Assembly (NCBI GenBank): GCA_934098735.1
Contig: CAKOOS010000017.1
Location: forward strand, 1-14,835
From: an uncultured Bacilli bacterium
GTDB lineage: Bacteria > Bacillota_I > Bacilli_A > RF39 > UBA660
Reading direction: 5' to 3'
DNA length: 14,835 nt
Below, one piece after another: positions 1-7,226 of this stretch. A program made the translations under genes and the position numbers. The notes below the pieces were generated by a model. That model ran no database searches. It was not told where the DNA came from and worked only from the letters and a program-made list of their open reading frames with translations. How positions within the stretch are numbered: position 1 is the stretch's first letter; each line of letters starts with the position of its first letter.

Positions 1-77
1 AAATAAAAGTAGAATTGACTAATTTTTATTATTTGTTAAAATTATATTAAGTGGTGCGGTTGAAATTACAATATAAA
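1..77. repeat. Left arm of a long inverted repeat
   Basis: Read on the plus strand, this stretch is the reverse complement of 14722-14798, with a single difference (A at 41, where the pairing base predicted from G14758 is C). It starts at the window edge, so the repeat may continue leftwards. Inside it, 29-38 (TTATTTGTTA) is one half of a shorter inverted repeat that is complete only in the right copy. No recombinase or transposase gene lies next to it. It directly follows the terminator hairpin of the mobilisation gene. Confidence 0.95.
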
Positions 78-104
78 GAATATGTTTAAAGCATATTCCT
101 TTTT
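78..104. terminator. Hairpin at the end of the mobilisation gene
   Basis: GAATATG (78-84) pairs with CATATTC (92-98) around a seven-base loop. On the plus strand a short T run follows (100-104). On the minus strand the tail is AT-rich but not a clean U tract. It lies just after the stop of the relaxase remnant and touches the inverted repeat, so it probably ended minus-strand mob transcription and may also stop plus-strand read-in. Confidence 0.5.
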
Positions 105-110
105 ATCTAC

Positions 111-1223
111 TTAAATCAAAAACATTTTATCTTTAACAATTACTACTGTTTCATCTTTAGTATAATCATTACCTTTTTGTAATAATTTTCCTAAAAATTT
201 CTTTAATAATTCAAATAAATAATTTAATCTATAAATTAAACTATTATTTTCTTGTCTTAACTCTTTATTTTCTTTTTCTATTATATTTATTTCTTTAACA
301 TATTTTTTATTTTCCTTTTCTAATGATTTATAACTATTAGCATAATTTTCAACTTCATTAAATATCATCTGTAATTTAGGTTGTATTTCTATTACCTTTT
401 TTGATTCATCAATAACTTTATTCATACTATCAAAAGTTTCCCTTTTAACTTTTACATATTCTTTATCAAAAATAGCAGTCTTGTTTGATTTCATATTTTC
501 TTCAAATTCACTCATAGCACTATCAAATTTTTCATTTCTTACATTCAAACTATGATTCAATTTTTTAGTTATTTGTTTATATTGTTTGATATTAATATTT
601 TGATTATCACTACCCTTAATACTCATATCCTTTATCTATTAGTCTTTTGTGATACTTATCTTGTAATTGTGATAAGTGTATTTTATCCTTATATATTCTT
701 TTTTAGTTATAGTATATCTTTCATCAAATTTCTTAACTAGCGGAACAACAACACAATGAATATGTGGTGTTGTTTCATCTAAATGAACTACACTATGGAG
801 AACTTGTTCTTTAGTATACCCTAAATCATTATAGACAAATTCCATATATGTATTAGCCCATTCTTTAATATCATCAACTGTCATTTCTTTAAAAAATTCT
901 GAGGTTGCAGTAAATAATAATTCAACACCTACTACATTTCTAGATTTATTAAGTATTTGATTAAAAGTCTTTTTTCTATCAGTTCTTTCTGTTTTTTGCT
1001 TTTCTTCATGTTGCTCTCTATATTCATTTGTAAGGTTATAAAAACCCTTAACATATTTACCTGTTAAGGGTACTAATTCAATATTATTTTTACTTAATTC
1101 TTGTTTTATATCATGGTTAGAATTATATGCTTTCTTTTCCCTTTTGTTATGTGAACCTATTTGCGCTAAATAAGGAATGGTCATAATTGGTTTGCTTCTA
1201 AATATTGCATAATTTAAATTCAT
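111..1223 (-). pseudogene. MobV-family relaxase (Pre/Mob), frameshifted
   Basis: Two collinear pieces of one gene. The N-terminal piece (1223-639) has the MobV signature: an SHNKR segment near residue 25 and the catalytic HLDETTPHIH block at residues 147-156, whose HxH binds the metal used to nick oriT. The C-terminal piece (626-111) is the usual charged coiled coil of the family. At about 687-691 the frame is lost. The other frame continues with family-like sequence (KDKIHLSQLQDKYHKRLIDK) until about 620-632, where the first frame resumes with SIKGSDNQN. One lost base followed by a compensating indel would explain this. In the original frame TAA and TAG stops lie at 636-641. The first piece has a good site (AGAGAGGATGAT) before its ATG. 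As it stands the gene cannot make a full relaxase, though an assembly error cannot be excluded. Confidence 0.88.
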
Positions 1224-1251
1224 ATATCATCCTCTCTTTCTTAATTCACAA

Positions 1252-1275
1252 AAAAAGAATATTTATATTCTTTTT
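1252..1275. terminator. Perfect 11-bp inverted repeat with T runs
   Basis: An 11-base arm (1252-1262, AAAAAGAATAT) is followed by TT and its exact complement (1265-1275). Read on the minus strand it ends in seven T residues, so it could terminate transcription of the small degenerate gene just before the relaxase. It could equally be part of a degenerate origin-of-transfer region, because MobV oriT sites lie upstream of mob and contain hairpins. The sequence does not decide between these. Confidence 0.5.
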
Positions 1276-1456
1276 AATATTCCTTTAATATCATCTGTTA
1301 TTTCTTTAAAATAGTTTATCTTATTTAAAACATAATCATTTTTATATTTAGTTAAAATTGTATCAAATCCTCTACCATTATTATATTTTTCTTTTTCCAA
1401 TCTTATTTTTTCTCAAAGTACCTTAAATCCTTGTATTTACTAAAATTTATAGTCAT
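1263..1456 (-). pseudogene. Small gene of unknown function, frameshifted
   Basis: From the ATG at 1456 the frame reads MTINFSKYKDLRYFEKK and stops. Shifting by one base at the run of A residues (about 1400-1410) gives a continuous reading to the stop at 1263: IRLEKEKYNNGRGFDT, then a Lys/Tyr/Ile-rich tail ending DDIKGILKRI. The whole would be about 64 residues, charged and probably helical. I do not recognise the family. Its position immediately upstream of the relaxase suggests an accessory gene of the same mobile element, but that is inference. The start is uncertain, because no strong ribosome binding site precedes it. Confidence 0.4.
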
Positions 1457-1475
1457 TTCTTTACTTTTGGATTTT

Positions 1476-1532
1476 TCAGTATCCACCATGACCAGCATCA
1501 ATAACCACTTTTTTTACAGCTCTTTCATCCAT
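1476..1532 (-). pseudogene. 5' fragment of an N-acetylmuramoyl-L-alanine amidase
   Basis: A good ribosome binding site (TTAGGTGAT) precedes an ATG at 1532, followed by 18 codons reading MDERAVKKVVIDAGHGGY and then TGA. The segment VVIDAGHGG is the first metal-binding motif of Amidase_3 enzymes, which cut the bond between peptide and N-acetylmuramic acid in peptidoglycan. Directly after it the reading changes to unrelated sequence. The rest of the enzyme is absent from the window, so this is a truncation. An insertion or deletion linked to the neighbouring mobilisation genes probably cut the gene here. Confidence 0.65.
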
Positions 1533-1583
1533 GTTATCACCTAAGATAATATATGTTATTTTATTCAAATAAGTTATTTTTTT

Positions 1584-1614
1584 AAATAAAAAGGAAATAT
1601 CATAAGATATCTCC
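1584..1614 (-). terminator. Terminator of the dlt-like operon
   Basis: On the minus strand GGAGATATC and GATATTTCC form a nine-base stem (one G-U pair) around a four-base TTAT loop (1593-1614), followed by TTTTTATTT (1592-1584). It lies about 70 bases after the stop of the DltD-like gene. Nothing on the plus side resembles a U tract, so it works in one direction only. Confidence 0.75.
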
Positions 1615-1686
1615 CAACAAGAACAATCTCTTTTTCATATCACTCACAAAGTGTACCACTAAAAAGTTAAAAAATAATAAGTAGAA

Positions 1687-2655
1687 CTAATAATTTACAT
1701 TATTTTTTAATTTTTCATTTATTATATATTTTTCATAAGCAACATTCCAATTTTTGTATTTTTCATCTTCACGATGATCATCTAATATATGCATTCTTGC
1801 AAAATAACTTCCCATATAATCAGTAACCTTCATTGCTCCATAATAATTTAAATGATCTCCACCATCTCTAGTATCATTTTGCCAATCAATATTAAGATCA
1901 TTTACCAAATTTAAATCAAGGTAAGTAACACCATTATTTTTAGCATAATCAGCAACTAAATTATGACGTTTATAATTCCAATTTACAGTACTCGGAGTAC
2001 TTAATAACACAACTTCAATATTATTTTTCTTACATTCATTAACTATTTTATTCAAATAGTACATATTTAAAAGTTTTATTTGTTCCCTTTCTTCAGTATA
2101 AGACATATAATCTTTTAATAAAGGAACACTTTTAGTAGTTTTATTAATAGAAAAACCTTTTAAATCATCTGTCCATGTATACTTAACTTTATCTTTAAAG
2201 TCCTTACTAGTCATAGTTTTCCATCTATTATGATATTTAAAAATAGGTAAAATTCTTTTTCCATAAGCTCCTAAAACATTACTTAAGGGTACTGTTCTAA
2301 AGATAGCATTTGTTTCAAGAACTACAATTTTAGGGCTTTGATTATTTAAAGATTTTTTTAAATAAGAATATGTGTCATAAAGATATTGACTTGATACTCC
2401 TCCATTATAAACAGTAAATCCATAATCTTTCCAAATTTGCATTGGTGAAATTGCTGTAAAAGATTCACTATCTCCCAAAATAATTATATCTATAGTATTT
2501 GATTTTTCTCCTAAAATACCATTTGCAGTAGCATTATGTATCCCAGCTTCAACAGTATTATTTTTGGGAATAAATACTTTTGATAAAATCACTAGTAATA
2601 TAAGTAAACCCAATAAAAACAATATAATTTTAAAAATATTTCTTTTTTTATTCAT
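1687..2655 (-). CDS. DltD-like membrane-anchored SGNH hydrolase-fold protein
   Basis: 322 residues. An N-terminal basic stretch and one hydrophobic helix (about residues 8-28) anchor it with the rest outside the cell. The extracytoplasmic domain has the SGNH/GDSL serine block (LGDSES, Ser63), an Asn-Gly-Gly segment near 84-86, and a C-terminal DGGDHLN block whose His268 with a nearby Asp would complete the catalytic set. DltD of classical teichoic-acid alanylation has the same layout but is longer (about 400 residues), so this is a shorter relative. AlgJ/AlgX-like acetyltransfer partners of MBOAT proteins are also similar. It is the last gene of the five-gene operon. Its ribosome binding site AGGTGAT overlaps the stop of the MBOAT gene, eight bases upstream. 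Its inferred job is the final transfer or proofreading of the acyl group at the outer face. Confidence 0.75.
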   Translation of the reverse strand: MNKKRNIFKIILFLLGLLILLVILSKVFIPKNNTVEAGIHNATANGILGEKSNTIDIIILGDSESFTAISPMQIWKDYGFTVYNGGVSSQYLYDTYSYLKKSLNNQSPKIVVLETNAIFRTVPLSNVLGAYGKRILPIFKYHNRWKTMTSKDFKDKVKYTWTDDLKGFSINKTTKSVPLLKDYMSYTEEREQIKLLNMYYLNKIVNECKKNNIEVVLLSTPSTVNWNYKRHNLVADYAKNNGVTYLDLNLVNDLNIDWQNDTRDGGDHLNYYGAMKVTDYMGSYFARMHILDDHREDEKYKNWNVAYEKYIINEKLKNNVNY

Positions 2656-2663
2656 TCTATCAC

Positions 2664-4253
2664 CTAAAAATTAGCATAAAGAGGATCAACAGGCTTATAT
2701 CCAGTTCCATATGCTCCAAAAATTATTATAAAAAGAATCAGAGCATAATATAAAGTCCAACGAACAATTATATTTTTCTTAGATATATTCTCTCTTATGT
2801 TTATATTTTTTTCTTTTAAAATACTTACAATTAATACTGCCAAGCATACAATAGCTACAATTAAGGCATCATGCCTATCAAATCCCATTGTGAAAACACT
2901 ACCATTAAAAACAGAAGCTAAACTAAAGTTGCAAACAATTCGTTTAAACATAGCAAGTCCAGCTTTTAAACCATTTGCTCTAAAAAATAGTTCTCCAATA
3001 ACAACAAGACAAGTAGTCTTAACAATTTGCAAAAAAACATAAATTTTATTTTCTCTATTTATATGCATTTTTTCACAGATTTTAACAATTAAAGGAGTAA
3101 ATAAATTTCCAAGAACTATCAAAGTAAAATGATACATACCAAAAAATATATAACTCCATGCTGCTCCATGCCATAAACCATTACAAAGCCACACAACAAA
3201 TAAAGAAATTGATCCAGCAACTAAAGGGCCAAAATGGTTTCCTAATTTTTTTCTCATAATCAAAGTTATTTTTTTCATTGTCTTTGACAATGATAATGGA
3301 TAAAAAATATAATCTCTAAACCAAGCACCTAAAGTAATATGCCATCTAGACCAAAATTCAGATATATTTTTTGAAAAGAATGGCTGTTTGAAATTTTCTG
3401 GTAATTTTACTCCAAACATTTCCGAAATTCCAATAACAATATCCATAGTTCCAGAAAAATCCATATATAGCTGAATAGTATAGGCTATAGCACCAATTAA
3501 TATTAAGCCACCATCCAATACTGCATAACTCCAAAAAATATTTTTTACAAATAAATTAAGCCGATCAGCTACCACCATTTTTTTTAACATTCCCCAAAGA
3601 ATTCTTTGAGCACCAAATGTAATATTTTTATATGTTAAATCCTTACCTTCATATAAACTTTCAGCAACTTCATTATATCTACAAATAGGGCCTTCCATAA
3701 TAGTGGGAAAAAAAGCCATAAAAAGAGCTAATCTTCCCAAATTACTATCTGGATTTACCTTTTCATTATATACATCTATTATATAAGATAAGCCTTGAAA
3801 TGTATAAAAAGATATTCCAATAGGCATCAAAATCTTAGGAATAATAATACGATATTTTATTCCCATAATTGTAAATAAATTATTAATATTTATCGTTAAA
3901 AATCCAGTATATTTTAGAAAAAATAATAATCCAATGTGAATTAAAACCGCTAAAACAATTACATTTTTAGCTTTTTTCTTATAATCAATTTTAATTTGTT
4001 TCTTTTCATCTTTAGATGAAGCATTTATCTTTTCATCTCGATCCGTATATATTTTTCCAAGCCATAATCCAAAATGATGAATAGACAAAGTAGAAAACAA
4101 TAAATAAAATATTAATTTACCACTTAAAGATAAAAAGAAGATATAACTAGCAATTAATAAGACCTTCCATTTATTTTTTAAAGGAACAATCTTATATATA
4201 AGCAAAGTTATGGGTAAAAATACTAATAAAAATAAAAGACTACAATATTGCAT
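2664..4253 (-). CDS. MBOAT-family membrane O-acyltransferase (DltB/AlgI-like)
   Basis: 529 residues with many hydrophobic helices. Family landmarks are MPIGISFYTFQ (143-153), the block EFWSRWHITLGAWFRDY (299-315) with His305, and NGLWHGAAW (358-366) with His362. These two His correspond to the pair lining the reaction funnel in DltB. DltB takes the acyl group from the carrier protein in the cytoplasm and passes it through the membrane; AlgI and PatA relatives do the same with acetyl groups. The start ATG overlaps the carrier-protein stop (TAATG), so the two are translationally coupled, and the SGNH gene follows eight bases later. This context favours transfer of the carrier-bound acyl group onto an envelope polymer. 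The acceptor (teichoic acid, other glycan) cannot be read from the sequence. Confidence 0.88.
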   Translation of the reverse strand: MQYCSLLFLLVFLPITLLIYKIVPLKNKWKVLLIASYIFFLSLSGKLIFYLLFSTLSIHHFGLWLGKIYTDRDEKINASSKDEKKQIKIDYKKKAKNVIVLAVLIHIGLLFFLKYTGFLTININNLFTIMGIKYRIIIPKILMPIGISFYTFQGLSYIIDVYNEKVNPDSNLGRLALFMAFFPTIMEGPICRYNEVAESLYEGKDLTYKNITFGAQRILWGMLKKMVVADRLNLFVKNIFWSYAVLDGGLILIGAIAYTIQLYMDFSGTMDIVIGISEMFGVKLPENFKQPFFSKNISEFWSRWHITLGAWFRDYIFYPLSLSKTMKKITLIMRKKLGNHFGPLVAGSISLFVVWLCNGLWHGAAWSYIFFGMYHFTLIVLGNLFTPLIVKICEKMHINRENKIYVFLQIVKTTCLVVIGELFFRANGLKAGLAMFKRIVCNFSLASVFNGSVFTMGFDRHDALIVAIVCLAVLIVSILKEKNINIRENISKKNIIVRWTLYYALILFIIIFGAYGTGYKPVDPLYANF

Positions 4254-4483
4254 TAATCTTCATCTCGCAATCTTGTTATTAAAGCCCATAAACTACTTGC
4301 AGAATTAAAATTATTTGGTACTATTTCAACTGTTGGTATTACTACATCAAATTCTTCTTCTATTTCAGCAACTAAAGAAAGAATTGCTAATGAATCTAAA
4401 TAATGATCATCAATTAAACTTGTACATGTATTATAATCAACTTCAGGATTTAAATCTTCTAGTATTTCAATCAATTTATCCAT
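4253..4483 (-). CDS. Acyl/aminoacyl carrier protein (DltC-like)
   Basis: 76 residues, acidic, the usual size of DltC and stand-alone carrier proteins. The attachment site for 4'-phosphopantetheine is Ser31 in YLDSLAILSL, followed by the typical acidic helix (AEIEEEFDV) and a second Pro-containing segment. It would carry the activated amino acid as a thioester. Its ribosome binding site is unusually good, GGAGGTGAT, and lies inside the last codons of the decarboxylase gene, whose stop it overlaps by eight bases. Downstream it overlaps the MBOAT start. The position between decarboxylase and acyltransferase suggests that both enzymes act on its loaded form; this is inference. Confidence 0.9.
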   Translation of the reverse strand: MDKLIEILEDLNPEVDYNTCTSLIDDHYLDSLAILSLVAEIEEEFDVVIPTVEIVPNNFNSASSLWALITRLRDED

Positions 4484-5669
4484 TTATATCACCTCCTTTA
4501 ATTGGCATATTAAGTTTATAAGTCTTAAAATTGTTTCGAACTATTTCATAATTACCATTTTGCATAAAAACAACTTTTGGTAAATCACGGCTTAAAAATA
4601 AACTTATGCCTTCAGTCATTGAGTAAGCACCTGTATTTTTAAATATAAATACATCACCTATTTTCAATTGTTTTGTTGATAACTTTTTAACAATTAAATC
4701 ATTTACTGTACAAAGTGAACCACATAAATTCCACTCCTCGGTAGCACTATTTTTTGCGCTAGATATTATTTCTAGTTTTGGCTTTTTCATAGCCATCATT
4801 TGACCATAATAAACTAAGTGATTCATTCCACCATCAAGTATTGCAAAATTTCCTTCTTTATTAGTCTTTACATCCACTACTTTTGTATAATACTTTCCAC
4901 TACAAGCAACAATACTTCTTCCAAGTTCTACTGTAATGCGACCTTGATACTTCATATTAGAAAGCAAATTAAATACATCTTTTAAATATTCATCTTCATT
5001 AAATTCTTTATCACTTTCAAAATAAACAACTGGAAATCCAGGTCCAAATTCTAATTCTTCTACAATATAACCTAAATCATTTCGTAAATGATCAACAAAA
5101 TTATCTAAATAATTTATTTCTTTTTCCAATCTTTTTATTATTTGTTTTTGAGTGCCAGAAAAATACTGTACTCCCATAATATTTAAAAAATTATAATTAA
5201 ATCTACTTTCTAATATTTTTTCTATTTCTTCTTCAGTCATTCCAAACTGATTACCACTTGTAAGTCTCAATATAACATCAACTACTACTTTTTTTCTTTT
5301 CGTTATATCATCAACTAATTTTATCTGATTTAAAGATTCAATCGTAATAACTTCACCATGTTTATAATTTTTAATAATATATTCCATGCTTTCTTTATCT
5401 TTATATACTCCAGATATAACCATATTAGAATAATCTATTCCAAGTTCTTCAGCAATTTTATATTCTCCATAAGAACATATTTCATATTTTTTTATAACAT
5501 CAGAAACCTTTTCAACTACAAAGGGATTAGCCTTCATAGCATAACACAAGCGTACATTTTTAGGTAATAAACTTTGTAAATAAGCTATTCTTTGATGCAA
5601 TATATCAATATCGAATGTATAAAAAGGTGTTTCTATTTTTTTTATTAATTTGTCATCGAAATTAGTCAT
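4476..5669 (-). CDS. Fold-type III PLP-dependent decarboxylase (LysA/BtrK-like)
   Basis: 397 residues. The PLP Schiff-base lysine is Lys46 in CYAMKANPF. A barrel with a GPGFPV turn (209-214), VELGRSIVA (247-255, binding the cofactor phosphate), and a C-terminal beta domain with CGSLCTVND (316-324) and GAYS (347-350) follow, as in diaminopimelate and ornithine decarboxylases, where the Cys and Asp of this block come from the partner subunit of the dimer. The usual GxHFHxGSQ segment is GVQYFSGTQ (166-174), so the His that stacks on PLP in many decarboxylases is Phe170. Carrier-associated relatives exist: BtrK decarboxylates glutamyl-carrier protein, and exosortase-A loci carry a similar ligase, decarboxylase and carrier trio. 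It overlaps its neighbours on both sides (TAATG with the ligase stop; eight bases with the carrier). A D-alanine-supplying racemase role is less likely, because the C-terminal motif is of decarboxylase type. Confidence 0.82.
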   Translation of the reverse strand: MTNFDDKLIKKIETPFYTFDIDILHQRIAYLQSLLPKNVRLCYAMKANPFVVEKVSDVIKKYEICSYGEYKIAEELGIDYSNMVISGVYKDKESMEYIIKNYKHGEVITIESLNQIKLVDDITKRKKVVVDVILRLTSGNQFGMTEEEIEKILESRFNYNFLNIMGVQYFSGTQKQIIKRLEKEINYLDNFVDHLRNDLGYIVEELEFGPGFPVVYFESDKEFNEDEYLKDVFNLLSNMKYQGRITVELGRSIVACSGKYYTKVVDVKTNKEGNFAILDGGMNHLVYYGQMMAMKKPKLEIISSAKNSATEEWNLCGSLCTVNDLIVKKLSTKQLKIGDVFIFKNTGAYSMTEGISLFLSRDLPKVVFMQNGNYEIVRNNFKTYKLNMPIKGGDING

Positions 5670-7153
5670 TATATCATTTCCTCCAACTTTTTGCGATCAA
5701 TCTTTCCATTTTTACTAAGGGGCATATCATCTACTTTTACAAGTTTTCCAGGTACCATAAATATAGGTAATTCTTTTTTCAGTTCAGCATGCAATTCTTT
5801 TGAATCAATAGTTCCAATATAAAAAGCTACAAGTTTATTTTTTTCTTCTTTAAATAGCGTAACAACTCTTTCTACTTTATCAGATTGACTAATTGCTTTA
5901 TCTATTTCTTCTAATTCTATGCGATGTCCCAAATACTTAATTTGAAAGTCTTTTCTTCCCCCAAAATATAACATTCCATCTTCATAATAACCTAAATCAC
6001 CAGTTCTATAAATCATATCTATATAATTGCTATGTAATGGATTTTGAACAAATACTTTATTTGTTTGTTCCATATTTTTATAATAACCTAATGCCAGTGC
6101 AGTGCCTCTTACACAAATTTCGCCTTTTTCATTTTCCTTAGTTACAAGTTCATTATTTTCATTAAGCAAAAAAACACTTTCATTATTAAATGGTTTACCA
6201 ATAGGAATTTTATTATATTCATAATTTTTATCTATAATATGATAAGTACAATTACAAGTTATTTCCGTTGGACCATAAAGGTTTACAAACATAGCATCTG
6301 GTAAATGCTTCATCCAAGAATTCAAATGTTTAAGGGGCATAACTTCTCCACTAAATAATATTTTATTTACTGAAGTTGGTACTTTATAATCAAGACCATG
6401 AAAAGTTGATATAAGACAAAGTGCTGATACTGCCCAAATTAATGTAGTAACATTATGTTCTACTAAAAAATCTATTAATCCAGCTGGATTAGAAAACAAT
6501 TCCTTAGGAACAATAACTAATGTGGCCCCTGTTTTAAAAGCAGAATATATATCTTTAACAGATACATCAAAATCAAAGGGAGCTTGATTAGCTATAACAT
6601 CATCTTTCGTAATATTAAATGTTTGAGTAAAATTATTTATAAAATCAATTATTGATCTATTACTTACTAAAACTCCCTTCGGAGTACCCGTAGATCCACT
6701 TGTAAAATTTGCATAAACTGGATCTATATCTAATATTTGTTTAAAAGTAGTAGATAATGTAGCCTCATTAATATCAAATTTAATTATATCCTCATATAGA
6801 ATTATTTCTTTATTTTCAAAATATTCTTTAGCACATTCATAATGATCTTTATCCGTAATAATAAAATCAGAATCAAGTACATCCATAATTTGAATTAATC
6901 TTTTTTTAGGTAAATTTGTATTTAATAAACTATAAAAAGCACCAGAATATAAAACTCCAACAAAAAGTTCCAAAGCCTTAATTCCCTTTTCCATATAAAT
7001 TGGAACTGGCATATTTTTATTTACTCTAGTACTTAAAAAAGATCCAATCCTTTTACCATTTTCTTTTAACTCTTTATAAGTAATAGAACCACTTACATCT
7101 ATTATCTTATTTTCACTATTATTATTTTCTAAAAATTCTAAAACACTTTTCAC
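5669..7153 (-). CDS. Stand-alone amino-acid adenylation enzyme (DltA-like)
   Basis: 494 residues, the size of DltA. Core adenylation motifs are in order: TSGSTGTPKG (151-160), FDVSVKD (195-201), YGPTE (293-297), YRTGDL (382-387), GRKDFQIKYLGHRIE (399-413) and the catalytic lysine in KNGKIDRK (about 484). It would activate an amino acid with ATP and load it onto the carrier encoded two genes downstream. Asp196, the residue that holds the alpha-amino group in such enzymes, is present. Lys200, at the position numbered 239 in GrsA, is unlike the residue I recall in D-alanine-specific DltA and is found in one known glutamate code. The start is GTG, chosen because GAGGT lies eight bases upstream and the promoter region is just beyond. 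First gene of the five-gene operon. The annotation as D-alanine ligase is the simple reading; an acidic substrate is my alternative. Confidence 0.85.
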   Translation of the reverse strand: MKSVLEFLENNNSENKIIDVSGSITYKELKENGKRIGSFLSTRVNKNMPVPIYMEKGIKALELFVGVLYSGAFYSLLNTNLPKKRLIQIMDVLDSDFIITDKDHYECAKEYFENKEIILYEDIIKFDINEATLSTTFKQILDIDPVYANFTSGSTGTPKGVLVSNRSIIDFINNFTQTFNITKDDVIANQAPFDFDVSVKDIYSAFKTGATLVIVPKELFSNPAGLIDFLVEHNVTTLIWAVSALCLISTFHGLDYKVPTSVNKILFSGEVMPLKHLNSWMKHLPDAMFVNLYGPTEITCNCTYHIIDKNYEYNKIPIGKPFNNESVFLLNENNELVTKENEKGEICVRGTALALGYYKNMEQTNKVFVQNPLHSNYIDMIYRTGDLGYYEDGMLYFGGRKDFQIKYLGHRIELEEIDKAISQSDKVERVVTLFKEEKNKLVAFYIGTIDSKELHAELKKELPIFMVPGKLVKVDDMPLSKNGKIDRKKLEEMI

Positions 7154-7173
7154 TTCAAATTACCTCAAGAAAT

Positions 7174-7226
7174 ATTATATAATACTAGTTTTAATATATT
7201 GTTAAAATAACCTTAATTTTTCTTAA
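7174..7226 (-). promoter_or_regulatory. Probable promoter and phased regulator boxes of the dlt-like operon
   Basis: The 59-base gap between kinase and ligase holds a TATAAT (7174-7179) and a TTAACA (7200-7205) on the minus strand. The spacing is 20 bases, or 18 if TATATA (7176-7181) is used. Four TTAA elements start at 7191, 7202, 7213 and 7223, one helical turn apart, and cover the -35 region. Such phased repeats are typical of OmpR-family response regulators, and one is encoded upstream. The region is very AT-rich, so chance is a real possibility. Confidence 0.4.

Larger units (their letters stand above)
1224..1686. other. Gene-poor gap holding fragments only
   Basis: No intact gene is visible here on either strand. 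The gap holds a hairpin upstream of the relaxase, a frameshifted small gene, the first codons of an amidase and the terminator of the dlt-like operon. A MobV oriT would be expected just upstream of the relaxase start, but I could not recognise a known oriT sequence. The remaining bases are AT-rich without visible structure. Confidence 0.7.

Noticed and set aside
45..75. tRNA-like T-arm in the repeat (GCGGTTGAAATTAC)
   Set aside because: No pairing stem or other tRNA arms can be drawn around it.
1..77. Inverted repeats as ends of a classical transposon
   Set aside because: No transposase or recombinase is present between them, and the outer left flank is missing, so target duplication cannot be tested.
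1224..1290. Possible MobV origin of transfer upstream of the relaxase
   Set aside because: A hairpin is present at the expected place, but I could not match the known pMV158-type oriT sequence, and the hairpin also works as a terminator.
1476..1532. TGA read as tryptophan (Mycoplasma-type code)
   Set aside because: Reading through the TGA of the amidase fragment gives no amidase sequence, and other genes end cleanly at TAA, TAG or TGA under the standard code.
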